64,000 nt of DNA from Candidatus Hydrothermarchaeum profundi (GCA_002011125.2 MTMF02000009.1:364006-428005); one strand, 5' to 3'. Shown: positions 35,282 to 44,687, counted from the stretch's first letter. The notes: generated from the letters alone by a model not told the origin. Made by a program: numbers and translations.

Positions 35282-36193
35282 ATGGTAGATATTTCCACTA
35301 AAATTAGCGGAATAAAGCTTAAGACTCCATTAATGCTCGCATCAGGTATTTTAGGCACCGCCGGCACATCGCTCAAAAGGATAGCGGTTTTCGGAGGAGC
35401 TTCAGCCATAGTAACCAAATCCCTGGGAGTTGAACCTAGAAGCGGCCATAAAGGTCCAACCATTGTAAAGAGCATAGCAGGAGGCCTTATAAGTGCCATT
35501 GGCTTGGCTAATCCGGGATATGAAGCATTCAAAGAGGAGCTAGATATCGCTAAAGAAGGAGGAGTGCCCGTTATTGGAAGTGCATATGGATTTAGTTTCC
35601 GAGAGTATATAGAAGTAGCCCAAGCCCTTGAAAGCTATGGGGCCTCCGCAGTAGAACTCAATCTCTCCTATCCAAATGTAGGAAAAACTGGAGCATTCTA
35701 CGGTAAGCATACAGAACTTAGTTATGAGGTAGTAAAAGCTGTCAAGGAGAGCGTGAATATTCCTGTTTTTGCAAAATTAACAGCTAATGTATCAGATATC
35801 GTTAAGGTGGCTAAAGCATGCGAGGAAGCAGGAGTAGATGCAATCACTGCAATAACTTCTCTAGAGGCCATGAAAATAGATGTAAACACTGGAAGACCTG
35901 TGTTAGGCAACAAGGTAGGCGGCTTAAGTGGTCCGTGTATAAAACCTATAGCTCTACGATGCGTTTATGCAATCACCAAAGAAGTGGATGTACCTGTAAT
36001 AGGATGCGGAGGGATAACCACAGGCGAGGATGCCCTAGAGTTTATTATGGCAGGCGCCCAAGCATGTCAAATAGGAACCGGGATACTTACGAGAGGTATA
36101 ACTATATTTAAGAAAATTGCAAGAGAAATGGAAGAGATAATGGAAAAACAGGGCTACCGAAATCTAGATGAAATAAGAGGAATAGCTCACTAG
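35282..36193 (+). CDS. pyrD: Dihydroorotate dehydrogenase-like catalytic subunit (class 1B)
   Basis: The 303-residue flavin TIM barrel matches PyrD class 1B: LASGILGTAG, AIGLANPGYEAF, VFAKLTANV and CGGITTGEDALEFIMAGAQACQIGT. It should oxidise dihydroorotate to orotate in UMP synthesis, with PyrK passing electrons to NAD. One oddity stands out: the usual SCPN segment that carries the catalytic Cys reads LNLSYPNVG, with Tyr130 in its place. The neighbouring pyrK is intact. The enzyme may use another base, be a variant oxidoreductase, or carry an error. Confidence 0.88.
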   Translation: MVDISTKISGIKLKTPLMLASGILGTAGTSLKRIAVFGGASAIVTKSLGVEPRSGHKGPTIVKSIAGGLISAIGLANPGYEAFKEELDIAKEGGVPVIGSAYGFSFREYIEVAQALESYGASAVELNLSYPNVGKTGAFYGKHTELSYEVVKAVKESVNIPVFAKLTANVSDIVKVAKACEEAGVDAITAITSLEAMKIDVNTGRPVLGNKVGGLSGPCIKPIALRCVYAITKEVDVPVIGCGGITTGEDALEFIMAGAQACQIGTGILTRGITIFKKIAREMEEIMEKQGYRNLDEIRGIAH

Positions 36194-36230
36194 TCGACTC
36201 CCCCTCTGTGATCAAGAAAGGTGAAGTAAC

Positions 36231-37016
36231 ATGAGAGTTACAAAAATAAAGGAGATAATTAGAGAAACAGAGCGAATAAGGACCTTTGTTTTCGAAGAAA
36301 AAGTTGACGCTTTACCCGGTCAATTTGTGATGGTATGGATACCTGATGTAGATGAAAAACCGTTAAGCCTATCCAAACATAAAGGAGATTTGACTATAAC
36401 AGTACTTGCCCAAGGACCTTTCACTAATAAAATGGCAGAACTCAAAGTAGGAGATAAAGTAGGTATTAGGGGCCCCTTCGGCAGAGGCTTCAAAATAATA
36501 GGAGACAACCTCTTGCTAGTTGGGGGAGGAGTAGGTGTACCGCCTCTTGCTGCTCTTGCTGACAAAGCGGTTGAAGAAGGTAAAAATGTAACCGCCATCG
36601 TTGGAGCAATAACGGCAAGCGAACTTTTATTCGTAGATCGATTAGAGAATATAGGTGCTAGAGTTTTAACGTGCACAGACGATGGTACTGCTGGAAAGAA
36701 AGGATTTACAACCGACTTACTTAGGGATTTACTCCAGAAAGAAACTTTTGACTCATGTTATACCTGCGGTCCAGAGATAATGATGGTTAAGGTATTAGAA
36801 CAGACGAAAGCGAAGGGTATACCCACACAAGTATCTATGGAAAGATATGTCAAATGTGGTATTGGGATATGTGGGCATTGTATAGTAGATGGAACAGGAC
36901 AAAGGGTCTGCAAAGAAGGACCTGTTTTTAGGGACATAGAGGTTGAAAAAATTACTGAATTTGGGAAATATCGGAGAGATGCTTCTGGAACAAAGGTATA
37001 CTTTAGAAATAGATAG
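36231..37016 (+). CDS. pyrK: Dihydroorotate dehydrogenase electron-transfer subunit
   Basis: The 261-residue protein has an FAD-binding barrel (PGQFVMVWIPDVDEKPLSLS, RGPFGRGF), an NAD-binding region (LLVGGGVGVPPLAALAD) and a C-terminal 2Fe-2S site KCGIGICGHCIVDGTGQRVC. It takes electrons from PyrD. GGTGA upstream of ATG 36231 serves as ribosome-binding site. The gene starts 37 bases after pyrD in the usual order. Confidence 0.94.
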   Translation: MRVTKIKEIIRETERIRTFVFEEKVDALPGQFVMVWIPDVDEKPLSLSKHKGDLTITVLAQGPFTNKMAELKVGDKVGIRGPFGRGFKIIGDNLLLVGGGVGVPPLAALADKAVEEGKNVTAIVGAITASELLFVDRLENIGARVLTCTDDGTAGKKGFTTDLLRDLLQKETFDSCYTCGPEIMMVKVLEQTKAKGIPTQVSMERYVKCGIGICGHCIVDGTGQRVCKEGPVFRDIEVEKITEFGKYRRDASGTKVYFRNR

Positions 37017-37032
37017 TAGTATTTATTACAAC

Positions 37033-37386
37033 CTATTTTGTCCGAAAATTTCCATTTTCTAAATCTTTGAAAGATTTCTCAGCTATCGTAGTTACATTAG
37101 AAACCGCTTTAGCTATATACTCCTTAGATTTTTTCATATTAACGGTGTTGAACTCTTTAATTGCTTTATGGAGATTATGATATGCAGAGTCTGCTTCCTT
37201 CTCATGGGTTTTATCTCTCAACGCAACAAATAATGTTCTCATCTCCCCGTCCAATGAGTCAAACATTGCATGAATAATGTCTTCTTTCTTATCGTAGTTT
37301 TCATAAGCCTCTAGAAGATTATTCGCCATCAAAAGTAGCGTCTTCATTTTATCAGAATAATGATACGCCATAAGAGAACTTTTCAT
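37033..37386 (-). CDS. Unknown helical protein translationally coupled to NreA
   Basis: The 117-residue protein is predicted to be all-helical, with no cysteine or membrane segment. It resembles four-helix-bundle proteins in pattern but matches no family I can name. Its ATG overlaps the nreA stop by 4 bp (ATGA), so it is translated with NreA and may bind it or act in the same repair step. Confidence 0.6.
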   Translation of the reverse strand: MKSSLMAYHYSDKMKTLLLMANNLLEAYENYDKKEDIIHAMFDSLDGEMRTLFVALRDKTHEKEADSAYHNLHKAIKEFNTVNMKKSKEYIAKAVSNVTTIAEKSFKDLENGNFRTK

Positions 37387-38648
37387 ATAAACTCCTCCAA
37401 TCTTTTCTGCTTAAGCATTTTACTTTTTTTCAAATATTCCTTCATTGGAATCTTCAGCCTCTTAGAGATATCCCTCAAAGCTTCGCTTAAAGTATCAAAC
37501 TTTCTAGGCGGGTTTTTCATCGCTTGACGAACATTTTCCCTTACCTCCCAAACTCCTACGGGGATAATATAGCCTTCATAGATTTCTCTAAATACGATAA
37601 CTCCTGCCTGTCTTCTCATCCTATAAAGAGCCTCTTGCACAGCAAGTCTCGCTGCATAATAGCCTCCTCCTTCTGAATAAGCATACTCACTTCTACCCCA
37701 ATAGCCCTCATTTTCCTGATTAATCGCAGGTTCTTTATAGGACAAGGTCCACAGAGTATCTGGAGCCCACGCCTCAAACTGCTCATATTCCCATCTCCGA
37801 GGCATGAGCAACACTTCAAAATGATTATCCAGATATGTATTATGGTATACCAGAAATTCATTAACGGTTGGATAAGACCTTATATTTTCTAAAAGTCTTT
37901 TCCCAACTATATCATCAACCGCAGTTATGCTCCATCTTGTTGGAACCATCTTCTTACCCAAATCCAATCCTAAAACGCCGGAGGATAAAATCCTACTCAA
38001 ATAATATACATCATATCCATAGTGGTAGAGCTTAGAGATAGCCTCACCTGCCTTAAATTCGTCAGATACTACAGAATCCACCTTTTTGGGTATTGCGGGA
38101 TTTTCAGCTATATCAAAATTTCTCAGCATACCGCTAGGGCCTAACGGCTGAGATAACGGAGAGAAAGACAAGCTATATTTTGGTTTAGATTTAAATTCTA
38201 CCTCAGTATCCACAGGCTTAATAGAAAGCACTACTTCCTGGACCTTTTCTACTATCTTCGATCTCTCCTTCACGCCGCATCGGGTTTTCGATCTGACAAG
38301 CAGTGAACGCATTTTTATTATCTGGTTAAAATCTAGCCCATACCACTTGCTAGGATCATCTAAAAGGCTTGCATTCTCATACTCTATAGAAGTTAGCGGA
38401 CCAACAAAAACATTAGGATACCCCTTCCATCCTACAAAAATACTAGGAGAGGGTCCAAACATGTTTTCTTTGAGCATGCCCTCAATAGGGCTTTGAATAT
38501 AAATTTTAGCTAGTAAAGGACAAGAAGGTCTCCCACAAAGTAATCTTCCCCCTTTGCACTCCAAGCATAAAGTTCTGCTCATGGGTCTAAGCTTTCTAAT
38601 GGCCCTTACGATTTCACATTTTGGATCCTGCCAGTCTTCCATATTCAC
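37383..38648 (-). CDS. nreA: NreA-family DNA repair protein
   Basis: The 421-residue protein has the N-terminal zinc-finger-like motif LCLECKGGRLLCGRPSC. The Nre core includes PSIFVGWKGYPNVFVGPL and PLGPSGMLRNFDIAENPAIP. The C-terminus ends in QKRLEEFI, which fits a PCNA-interacting peptide (Qxx-L-xx-F-I). Nre proteins are archaeal and have been linked genetically to repair of DNA damage. PCNA is encoded at 62953. The next gene overlaps by 4 bp. Confidence 0.9.
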   Translation of the reverse strand: MNMEDWQDPKCEIVRAIRKLRPMSRTLCLECKGGRLLCGRPSCPLLAKIYIQSPIEGMLKENMFGPSPSIFVGWKGYPNVFVGPLTSIEYENASLLDDPSKWYGLDFNQIIKMRSLLVRSKTRCGVKERSKIVEKVQEVVLSIKPVDTEVEFKSKPKYSLSFSPLSQPLGPSGMLRNFDIAENPAIPKKVDSVVSDEFKAGEAISKLYHYGYDVYYLSRILSSGVLGLDLGKKMVPTRWSITAVDDIVGKRLLENIRSYPTVNEFLVYHNTYLDNHFEVLLMPRRWEYEQFEAWAPDTLWTLSYKEPAINQENEGYWGRSEYAYSEGGGYYAARLAVQEALYRMRRQAGVIVFREIYEGYIIPVGVWEVRENVRQAMKNPPRKFDTLSEALRDISKRLKIPMKEYLKKSKMLKQKRLEEFI

Positions 38649-38720
38649 TCTACTTTAAAATGAGAAAACTGCCATAAACAAGGTTAGCAGATCAAAGAAA
38701 ATAGATGCTAAAATTAAAAC

Positions 38721-38728
38721 TTTATATC
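38721..38728 (+). promoter_or_regulatory. TATA-like box for the primase-polymerase gene
   Basis: TTTATATC begins 28 bases before ATG 38749. This predicts a leaderless or nearly leaderless transcript, in line with the lack of a ribosome-binding site. Confidence 0.5.
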
Positions 38729-38748
38729 AAAAAAACAATTTTTTATAT

Positions 38749-39882
38749 ATGGCTACTCCGGAAGATCGTATCCTCCTACTACTTGCTATTAAAGAAAAAG
38801 GTAAAAGAATAAACTTTGAACACATCGCTGAAAAAGTTATCAGAGACGAGCAAGGGAAGATATCTGAAAAAGAAGTTAAAGAAACCCTAGAAGAACTCTT
38901 AAAAAAACAAATGGTCTCTGAGAAAAATAGAATGTATGCAATTACGGAGAAAGGCAGAGCTACAATTTTAGAAAAGCTTAAAGACATTGAAAATGAGCTA
39001 AATTTATCATATCGCCGGGTACTAGTGGCAAAAGACTACTATCCCTCAGTTGCAGAGGCTATGGTTCCATATTTAAAAGAGAGAGCTACGAGTACTGTAA
39101 AAGTTTTCAGCGACGAAAAAGACCCTTTTAATAATCTAAAACCCCTTTTCGTAAGATATTCCAGATATAAGCCTAAAAAAACCCCTATAATAATCGAAAC
39201 TGTAGACGAACTACTTAGATATGTAAACGCTCATGCGATTGATTTCATACCCTATGTGCATAAGCTTAACTCCTCTGAGCCAGATTGGCTTATACTAGAC
39301 CTAGATGCTGGTTTAGAATTCAGACGGCATGAGAAAGGTTTTGATCTGGTGAAATTAGCTGCAAAGAAAGTTATAGAAGTCCTAGAATACCACGAGATAA
39401 CACCGTGTATAAAATTTTCAGGATCTAGAGGTATACAGATATGGGCCGCACTAGATAACGGCAAATTACCGCCAGGAGACAAATTTGCTCAATATAGGAA
39501 TCTTGCTATAGTTATACAAAGAATGACCGAACAAGCAATACAGGACTCAGATGTCGCAGACGAATTTTATCAAATTACAAAGAAAAATAAGCCTATAACA
39601 ACCTCCACAGTCGCCAAGAAAGAAGAGAGGGCAGATCAAATCCTAATAGACTGGAGTAGCATGAAACCAAATGGGGATGTAAGAGCCCCTTTCAGCATTC
39701 ACTATAAAACAGGACTTGTATCCTGTCCAATCAGCAAACATCATCTCATAGACTTTAAAATAAGCGAGGCAGAACCTAAAACTGTGGCTGAAAATATAAA
39801 TAAACTAAGAAAAGACTTCGAGATTGTAAAATCAGATCCAAGTCTATTATGTAGAGCTAGCCGGTTTGCTACCTTGGAATAA
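38749..39882 (+). CDS. Archaeo-eukaryotic primase-superfamily polymerase with winged-helix N-terminus
   Basis: Residues 1-90 are a winged-helix-like domain (FEHIAEKVIRDEQGKISEKE, then a wing ending ITEKGRATIL). The rest is an AEP primase-polymerase core: LILDLDAG with metal-binding D184 and D186, the SGSRGIQIW nucleotide-binding segment (224-232), a third Asp in LIDWS (D301), and RAPFSIHYKTGL (312-323). This last block resembles PriS, while DLDAG resembles LigD polymerase domains. The cell also has PriL (63750), so PriS is expected elsewhere. A role in repair, lesion bypass or priming is likely. No Ku or ligase gene is adjacent. Confidence 0.82.
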   Translation: MATPEDRILLLLAIKEKGKRINFEHIAEKVIRDEQGKISEKEVKETLEELLKKQMVSEKNRMYAITEKGRATILEKLKDIENELNLSYRRVLVAKDYYPSVAEAMVPYLKERATSTVKVFSDEKDPFNNLKPLFVRYSRYKPKKTPIIIETVDELLRYVNAHAIDFIPYVHKLNSSEPDWLILDLDAGLEFRRHEKGFDLVKLAAKKVIEVLEYHEITPCIKFSGSRGIQIWAALDNGKLPPGDKFAQYRNLAIVIQRMTEQAIQDSDVADEFYQITKKNKPITTSTVAKKEERADQILIDWSSMKPNGDVRAPFSIHYKTGLVSCPISKHHLIDFKISEAEPKTVAENINKLRKDFEIVKSDPSLLCRASRFATLE

Positions 39883-39911
39883 AAGAAAGATTACGTAACT
39901 ATCTTAGAACA

Positions 39912-41102
39912 TTATTCGTATCTCAAAGCCTCAACCGGATCTAGCTTGGCCGCTTTCCATGCAGGGTATGCTCCAGAGGCACTTCCTACAATAATAGAAA
40001 AAATAAGAGCTCCTATAAGCACTGTAACAGAAACATATGTTTCAAATAATGTACCAATGTAAAACTGACCGATTTCCTCTATCATCTTCGAAGTAACGAG
40101 ACCAAAAATTATCCCAACAGCCCCTCCAACAAGCCCTACAAGAGAAGATTCCGCAAGAAATACGCCTAGAATGCGGTAGTTAGTCGCACCCGTTGCCTTC
40201 ATTATACCTATCTCTCGAGTCCTCTCAATTACGCTCATTAACATAGTATTCATTATTATTACCCCCCCTACCAAAAGAGAAACCGAGGCAATTCCTCCGA
40301 GAACGAAAGTTAATATATCTAAAACCTGATTTATTTGCCCAGCTTGGTCTTCTGTAGTTAAGACCTCAAAATCTTTTCCTCCTCTAAGTTTTTTAAGGCG
40401 CTCTTCAATTTTTTTCGAAACTTCCCCTACTACGCCTTTACTGTCTGCTTGAACCATTATAAAATTAATATCATCCCCAACGTCAAAAAGTGACTGCGCA
40501 GCCTTTATCGACATATAAATCTGAGAATCATCTGGCTTTGACCCTATCTCCTCGATGATTCCAGTTACTCTAAACTTTTTACCGCTTATCTCTAGGTAAT
40601 CTCCTACCCTAATTTCTTTTTCAAACATCCCTTTTGAAACATAATAACCTATAAACACCGCCTCTGTCTCGGTTTCATCAATATATCGGCCTTCTTTCAA
40701 TGTAAGAAACTCACGATAAAGTTCTATTCCTTCTTCTGTCCCCCCTATTATGTTCGCAGTTACCTCTTCAGTACCCACTTTAACCTTTGCTGATGCGAAA
40801 TACATAGGAGCTACTTTTTTAACCCCTGGAATAGTATTTATCTCTCTCAGCTCAGCATTGCCGAAGGGTACGAATTCTTTTGGAGGCCCAAAGCCTCCTC
40901 CAAAAAATCCCGCTGGTGAAACATATATCTTATCGGCTCCAACCTTGTCAAGCTGTTCATTTACTGTCCTCCTCATACCCTCACCAATAGAAATCATAGC
41001 CACAATTACCGCAATACCTATAACAATGCCTGATAGAGTAAGAAAAGTTCTAGACTTCCTTTGAACCATATTCCTAAACGAATACTTTATGTACTCGATC
41101 AT
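39912..41102 (-). CDS. MacB-type ABC transporter permease
   Basis: The 396-residue protein has one N-terminal helix, a large external MacB-like domain (residues 40-270) and three C-terminal helices with EIGIMKATGATNYRILGVFL. It shares design and about the same length with the permease encoded just upstream, so the pair is probably a heterodimer. Its start overlaps that gene by 4 bp. It is the last gene of a five-gene PadR operon. Confidence 0.87.
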   Translation of the reverse strand: MIEYIKYSFRNMVQRKSRTFLTLSGIVIGIAVIVAMISIGEGMRRTVNEQLDKVGADKIYVSPAGFFGGGFGPPKEFVPFGNAELREINTIPGVKKVAPMYFASAKVKVGTEEVTANIIGGTEEGIELYREFLTLKEGRYIDETETEAVFIGYYVSKGMFEKEIRVGDYLEISGKKFRVTGIIEEIGSKPDDSQIYMSIKAAQSLFDVGDDINFIMVQADSKGVVGEVSKKIEERLKKLRGGKDFEVLTTEDQAGQINQVLDILTFVLGGIASVSLLVGGVIIMNTMLMSVIERTREIGIMKATGATNYRILGVFLAESSLVGLVGGAVGIIFGLVTSKMIEEIGQFYIGTLFETYVSVTVLIGALIFSIIVGSASGAYPAWKAAKLDPVEALRYE

Positions 41103-42280
41103 GCTCTGAGAGCCTCCACTGGATCCAATTTTACGGCCTTATACGCGGGATATAAACCAGAGATAACGCCAGCTAATATAGCAAAGCTAATAGCATAGAA
41201 TGCCAAGCTAGGGGTTACCGCGGTAGTCAAAACACCTGGGCCCAAATAGTTTTCAGCTAGCTCATTTATAATTGTAGAGATAATGTAACCTATCAAAACT
41301 CCTATCATACCTCCAAAAAATCCAAAAACCCCTGATTCGAAGAGAAATATTCTCATTACTTGAGAATTAGTAGCCCCAGTTGCTTTCATTATACCTATTT
41401 CCTGGGTCCTTTCAACTACGTTCATAATCATTGTATTGGCTATGCCTATACCCCCAACAATCAAAGATACTCCAGCTATACCTCCAAATACGACCTGGAT
41501 TACTTTTAGCGAAGACGATATGGCATTAATCAGTTGCTGGGAGGTAAATACATCGAACTCCACCCCTTCATGGCGTCTTTCAAGACTGTCTTCTATTTTT
41601 TGACGGACTTCGTCCACATCATAACCTGGTTTTACCCTTACGACTATTGCTGTTACACTTTTTTCTCTCCCCATGAGTTCCCTTAACTTATCTATGTTAA
41701 CCATTACAGCTTCATCATGTTCTGGATCTCCAGTTTCTTTAAAAATACCTACAACACGGAATTTTTCTCCTTGGATTTTTATGCTGTTTCCGAGCTCTAC
41801 TTTACTTTTAAAAAAATCGTCATGAACTCTATAACCCAAGACAACTACATTTCGGTCTCCTGGCTCGAGCCATCTACCTTTAAGGAGGCGGTATCCCCCG
41901 ACATCAGAAAAAGTTCGTTCTGCTTTACCGGGATCTAAACCCCATACAGTTATGACCTTTTCTTCACCCTTAAATTCGCCTCCTGCAGCAACACTATACA
42001 TAGGGGAAACAAACTCCACACCCACTATATCCTCAATATTCGAAACATCGCCATCAGTTAAGCCTTTTCCTCTTACCCCATATTCCATCGTAGAAGTAAC
42101 GAGTATTTTATTGGTGCCAAACGCCTCAAACTGTTCCCTTACAGCCTTTGTCATGCCTTCCCCAATAGACACCATCGAAACTACAGCTGTTATACCGATA
42201 ATTACACCAAGTGTTGTAAGAATAGCCCTAGCTTTTCTATAAGATAAATTTTTTAAGGAAAGCTCTATATATTGCAACAT
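41099..42280 (-). CDS. MacB-type ABC transporter permease
   Basis: This 393-residue permease has the FtsX/MacB layout: LTTLGVIIGITAVVSMVSIG at the first helix, an external domain, then three helices with EIGIMKATGATNSQVMRIFL. MacB-like systems couple ATP use to mechanical work on extracytoplasmic partners rather than to classic transport. The adjacent CARDB-like surface protein is a natural partner. The ATPase gene ends 6 bases upstream. Confidence 0.87.
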   Translation of the reverse strand: MLQYIELSLKNLSYRKARAILTTLGVIIGITAVVSMVSIGEGMTKAVREQFEAFGTNKILVTSTMEYGVRGKGLTDGDVSNIEDIVGVEFVSPMYSVAAGGEFKGEEKVITVWGLDPGKAERTFSDVGGYRLLKGRWLEPGDRNVVVLGYRVHDDFFKSKVELGNSIKIQGEKFRVVGIFKETGDPEHDEAVMVNIDKLRELMGREKSVTAIVVRVKPGYDVDEVRQKIEDSLERRHEGVEFDVFTSQQLINAISSSLKVIQVVFGGIAGVSLIVGGIGIANTMIMNVVERTQEIGIMKATGATNSQVMRIFLFESGVFGFFGGMIGVLIGYIISTIINELAENYLGPGVLTTAVTPSLAFYAISFAILAGVISGLYPAYKAVKLDPVEALRA

Positions 42281-42286
42281 CTCACT

Positions 42287-42964
42287 TCAGCCTACGATCC
42301 TCCCATCCCTGATTTTTATTATAGTGTTTGCTCGCTTACCAAATTCCCTCTCATGCGTTACCAACACGATCGTCTTACCTCTCTCATTGAGTTCTTCTAA
42401 AATTCTCATAATACCTTCACCAGACTTAGTATCCAGATTACCAGTTGGCTCGTCAGCCAAAATTATTTCCGGATCATTCCCAAGAGCTCTAGCGATGCAA
42501 ACCCTCTGCCTTTCTCCACCTGAAAGTTCTGTTGGCCGATGCTTCATTCGGTCGCCTAAACCCACGAGTTTTAGAAGTTCCGCAGCTCTTTTCACTCTTT
42601 GGACTTTAGGCACTCCTGCAAACCACATGGGGAGCTCTACGTTTTCGATAGCTGTAAGACGAGGTATTAAATTGAATTGTTGAAATACGAAGCCTATTTT
42701 CTCTCTGCGAATTCTCGCTAGAGAATTATCTGACAGTTTCGAAATATCTCTTCCCTCAATGAAAACCCTTCCTTTCGTTGGCCTATCCAAAGCTCCAATC
42801 AAATTCATCAAAGTGCTTTTCCCGCTCCCAGAGGGCCCCATAATCGAAACATAATCACCCTTTTCAATAGAAAGGTTTATACCTCGTAAAGCCGGCACTT
42901 TGACACGATCCATGAGATAAGTCTTTTCAACTCCTTCGAGTCTCACTATATCCAAACCTTTCAC
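42287..42964 (-). CDS. LolD/MacB-type ABC ATPase
   Basis: The 225-residue ATPase has Walker A GPSGSGKSTLMNLIG, Q-loop FVFQQFNLIPRL, signature LSGGERQRVCIARAL and Walker B ILADEPTGNLD. This is the LolD/FtsE/MacB subgroup that pairs with FtsX-like permeases, two of which follow. Its start overlaps the surface-protein gene by 4 bp. Confidence 0.93.
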   Translation of the reverse strand: MKGLDIVRLEGVEKTYLMDRVKVPALRGINLSIEKGDYVSIMGPSGSGKSTLMNLIGALDRPTKGRVFIEGRDISKLSDNSLARIRREKIGFVFQQFNLIPRLTAIENVELPMWFAGVPKVQRVKRAAELLKLVGLGDRMKHRPTELSGGERQRVCIARALGNDPEIILADEPTGNLDTKSGEGIMRILEELNERGKTIVLVTHEREFGKRANTIIKIRDGRIVG

Positions 42965-44181
42965 CCTTCAATAACTTGCGATGCTGCCTTCTTATATCTC
43001 CAGACTACAACTAAAATAAGCGCAAGAATTATCAGAGGCACAGCTATGTAGTAAACTTTTTTCCGTGGAGGCTCGTCCACATAAATGCTAAATGTCTTCG
43101 TATCGTAGAATTCGTCTCCTTTTTCATCGGTATAAACAATCTTCATTTTAAAAGTGTGGTCTCCGGGCGCTACTGATTTAGTAGCTCTAAGGTCAAATAT
43201 ACCTGAAGACACATCGTCCACTTCAATCTTGCCTATAAAGGACGAAAATTCTCCGACAAACCCTTCAGTATTCGAAATCGTCGCCATAACTGATTTAGCA
43301 TCTTGGGTGCCAATATTTTCCAATTGCACAGAGAGAGTAAAATCAGTTCCAGGATAAATCTTAGATGGAGAGGTACTTATCCCCGCTATCTCTAAATCAA
43401 CATCACCATACGAGCTAACAAAAATCTGAAAGGGTCTTTCAACCTTTTTTAGAACTCCTTCTTCATTATAATAAATCAATATAAGAGTGAAATCATAAGC
43501 CCTACTTTCCGCTTTCTTTGATGCTTTGAGGTCAAAAGAGAGAGAAACTTTTTTGTCTTTCTCCAATGTGCCTATATACCCCGATCCTTCCCCAGAAAAC
43601 TCCTCAGGCATAACAAGTCTGGCTTCAACAGCTTTTGCATCCTCATCTCCTATATTCTCAACACCTAAAACTAGAGAGAACTCCTGATCAGGATATACTC
43701 GTTCCGGGGAAGTATTGACCCCTGCTATAACCAGATTTGGCTCCCCTTCTACTATAACACCTACGTAGATTATTTGACTCTTTTCTTCCTTCCTAGCGTC
43801 TTCCCAATTTAATACTATCGGAATTTGATATGCCCCTATTGCAGCATTATCTTTTACCTTGACTTGATATTGTAGTATTAACTCATCACTTTGCCTTACA
43901 ACTCCGAAATACTCCATTGATTCTACAGCGCCAGCTGCTTTCCCTAAAAACTTCTTAGGCGACGATAGCGCTGTGAACGGAGATGTTCCGTCAGGGTCAA
44001 ATGAAGCCCGAAGATATGCGGCATAATCTGTTCCCAGATTCTTTATCGTTATATTCACCGTCACAATTTCTCCAGGATAAACCTTATCCGGAGAAACGTT
44101 CATAACATAAAAGTCAGCAGTCGAGGCAGATACTATGGGAACCATAAGAAGTACAATGAAAAACCATTCTTTCATTTCCAT
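42961..44181 (-). CDS. Secreted CARDB/NEW3-like (COG1361-type) surface protein
   Basis: The 406-residue protein has a signal peptide (WFFIVLLMVPIVSAS) and three repeated beta-sandwich domains. Each starts with a phrase like VSPDKVYPGEIVTV, TSPERVYPDQEFSL or TSPSKIYPGTDFTL. A C-terminal helix (YIAVPLIILALILVVVW) with a basic tail follows, so it is anchored outside the membrane. It overlaps both padR and the ATPase gene. Co-expression suggests it is the extracytoplasmic partner of the MacB-like ABC complex. Confidence 0.85.
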   Translation of the reverse strand: MEMKEWFFIVLLMVPIVSASTADFYVMNVSPDKVYPGEIVTVNITIKNLGTDYAAYLRASFDPDGTSPFTALSSPKKFLGKAAGAVESMEYFGVVRQSDELILQYQVKVKDNAAIGAYQIPIVLNWEDARKEEKSQIIYVGVIVEGEPNLVIAGVNTSPERVYPDQEFSLVLGVENIGDEDAKAVEARLVMPEEFSGEGSGYIGTLEKDKKVSLSFDLKASKKAESRAYDFTLILIYYNEEGVLKKVERPFQIFVSSYGDVDLEIAGISTSPSKIYPGTDFTLSVQLENIGTQDAKSVMATISNTEGFVGEFSSFIGKIEVDDVSSGIFDLRATKSVAPGDHTFKMKIVYTDEKGDEFYDTKTFSIYVDEPPRKKVYYIAVPLIILALILVVVWRYKKAASQVIEG

Positions 44182-44687
44182 TCCTCCAAAATTTTATTTA
44201 ACCATTTTATTTCGGTCTCTGCATGCATTATCCCCCTCTCTAACGCAGCCAGTTTAAACCTCGGCAAACTCTCCTTACATTCCGTTCTCGTCTTCAAAAG
44301 TTCATCGAGCAAATCTACGTTACCTTTAAGTTTTTCTTCGAAAAGACTTTTCTCCACACCGTCATCCAAATAGTCCAGCAAGAAAAGATGTAGAGTAAAT
44401 TCATCTCTCACGTGGGGTTCTTTTTTTATCCTTGATTTTAAAATTCTGACAAACTCGTTTCTACCCTCCTCTGTAATCTCGTATATTATCTTCCCAACCG
44501 TTTTTGATAGCTCTTTTCTACTTTTAACTAAGCCAGCTTCTTCTAGTTTTTTAAGGGTAGGGTAGATAGATCCAAAATTTATCATCCAAAATACACCTTT
44601 GCTTAGCTCAAAAAAACGCTTCATTTCATAGCCGTGCATTGGCTTTTCCATCAATGCTCCAAGAATACAGAGTTTTGCAAGAGACAT
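44172..44687 (-). CDS. PadR-family transcriptional regulator
   Basis: The 171-residue protein has the PadR winged helix: LCILGALMEKPMHGYEMKRF, GSIYPTLKKLEEAGLV and YEITEEGRNEF. A C-terminal dimerisation helix region follows. It leads the operon with the surface protein and ABC genes, overlapping the next gene by 10 bp. A tandem 15-bp repeat directly upstream of its ATG is a likely autoregulatory site. PadR repressors of this type often control drug or envelope-stress transporters. Confidence 0.9.
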   Translation of the reverse strand: MSLAKLCILGALMEKPMHGYEMKRFFELSKGVFWMINFGSIYPTLKKLEEAGLVKSRKELSKTVGKIIYEITEEGRNEFVRILKSRIKKEPHVRDEFTLHLFLLDYLDDGVEKSLFEEKLKGNVDLLDELLKTRTECKESLPRFKLAALERGIMHAETEIKWLNKILEEWK

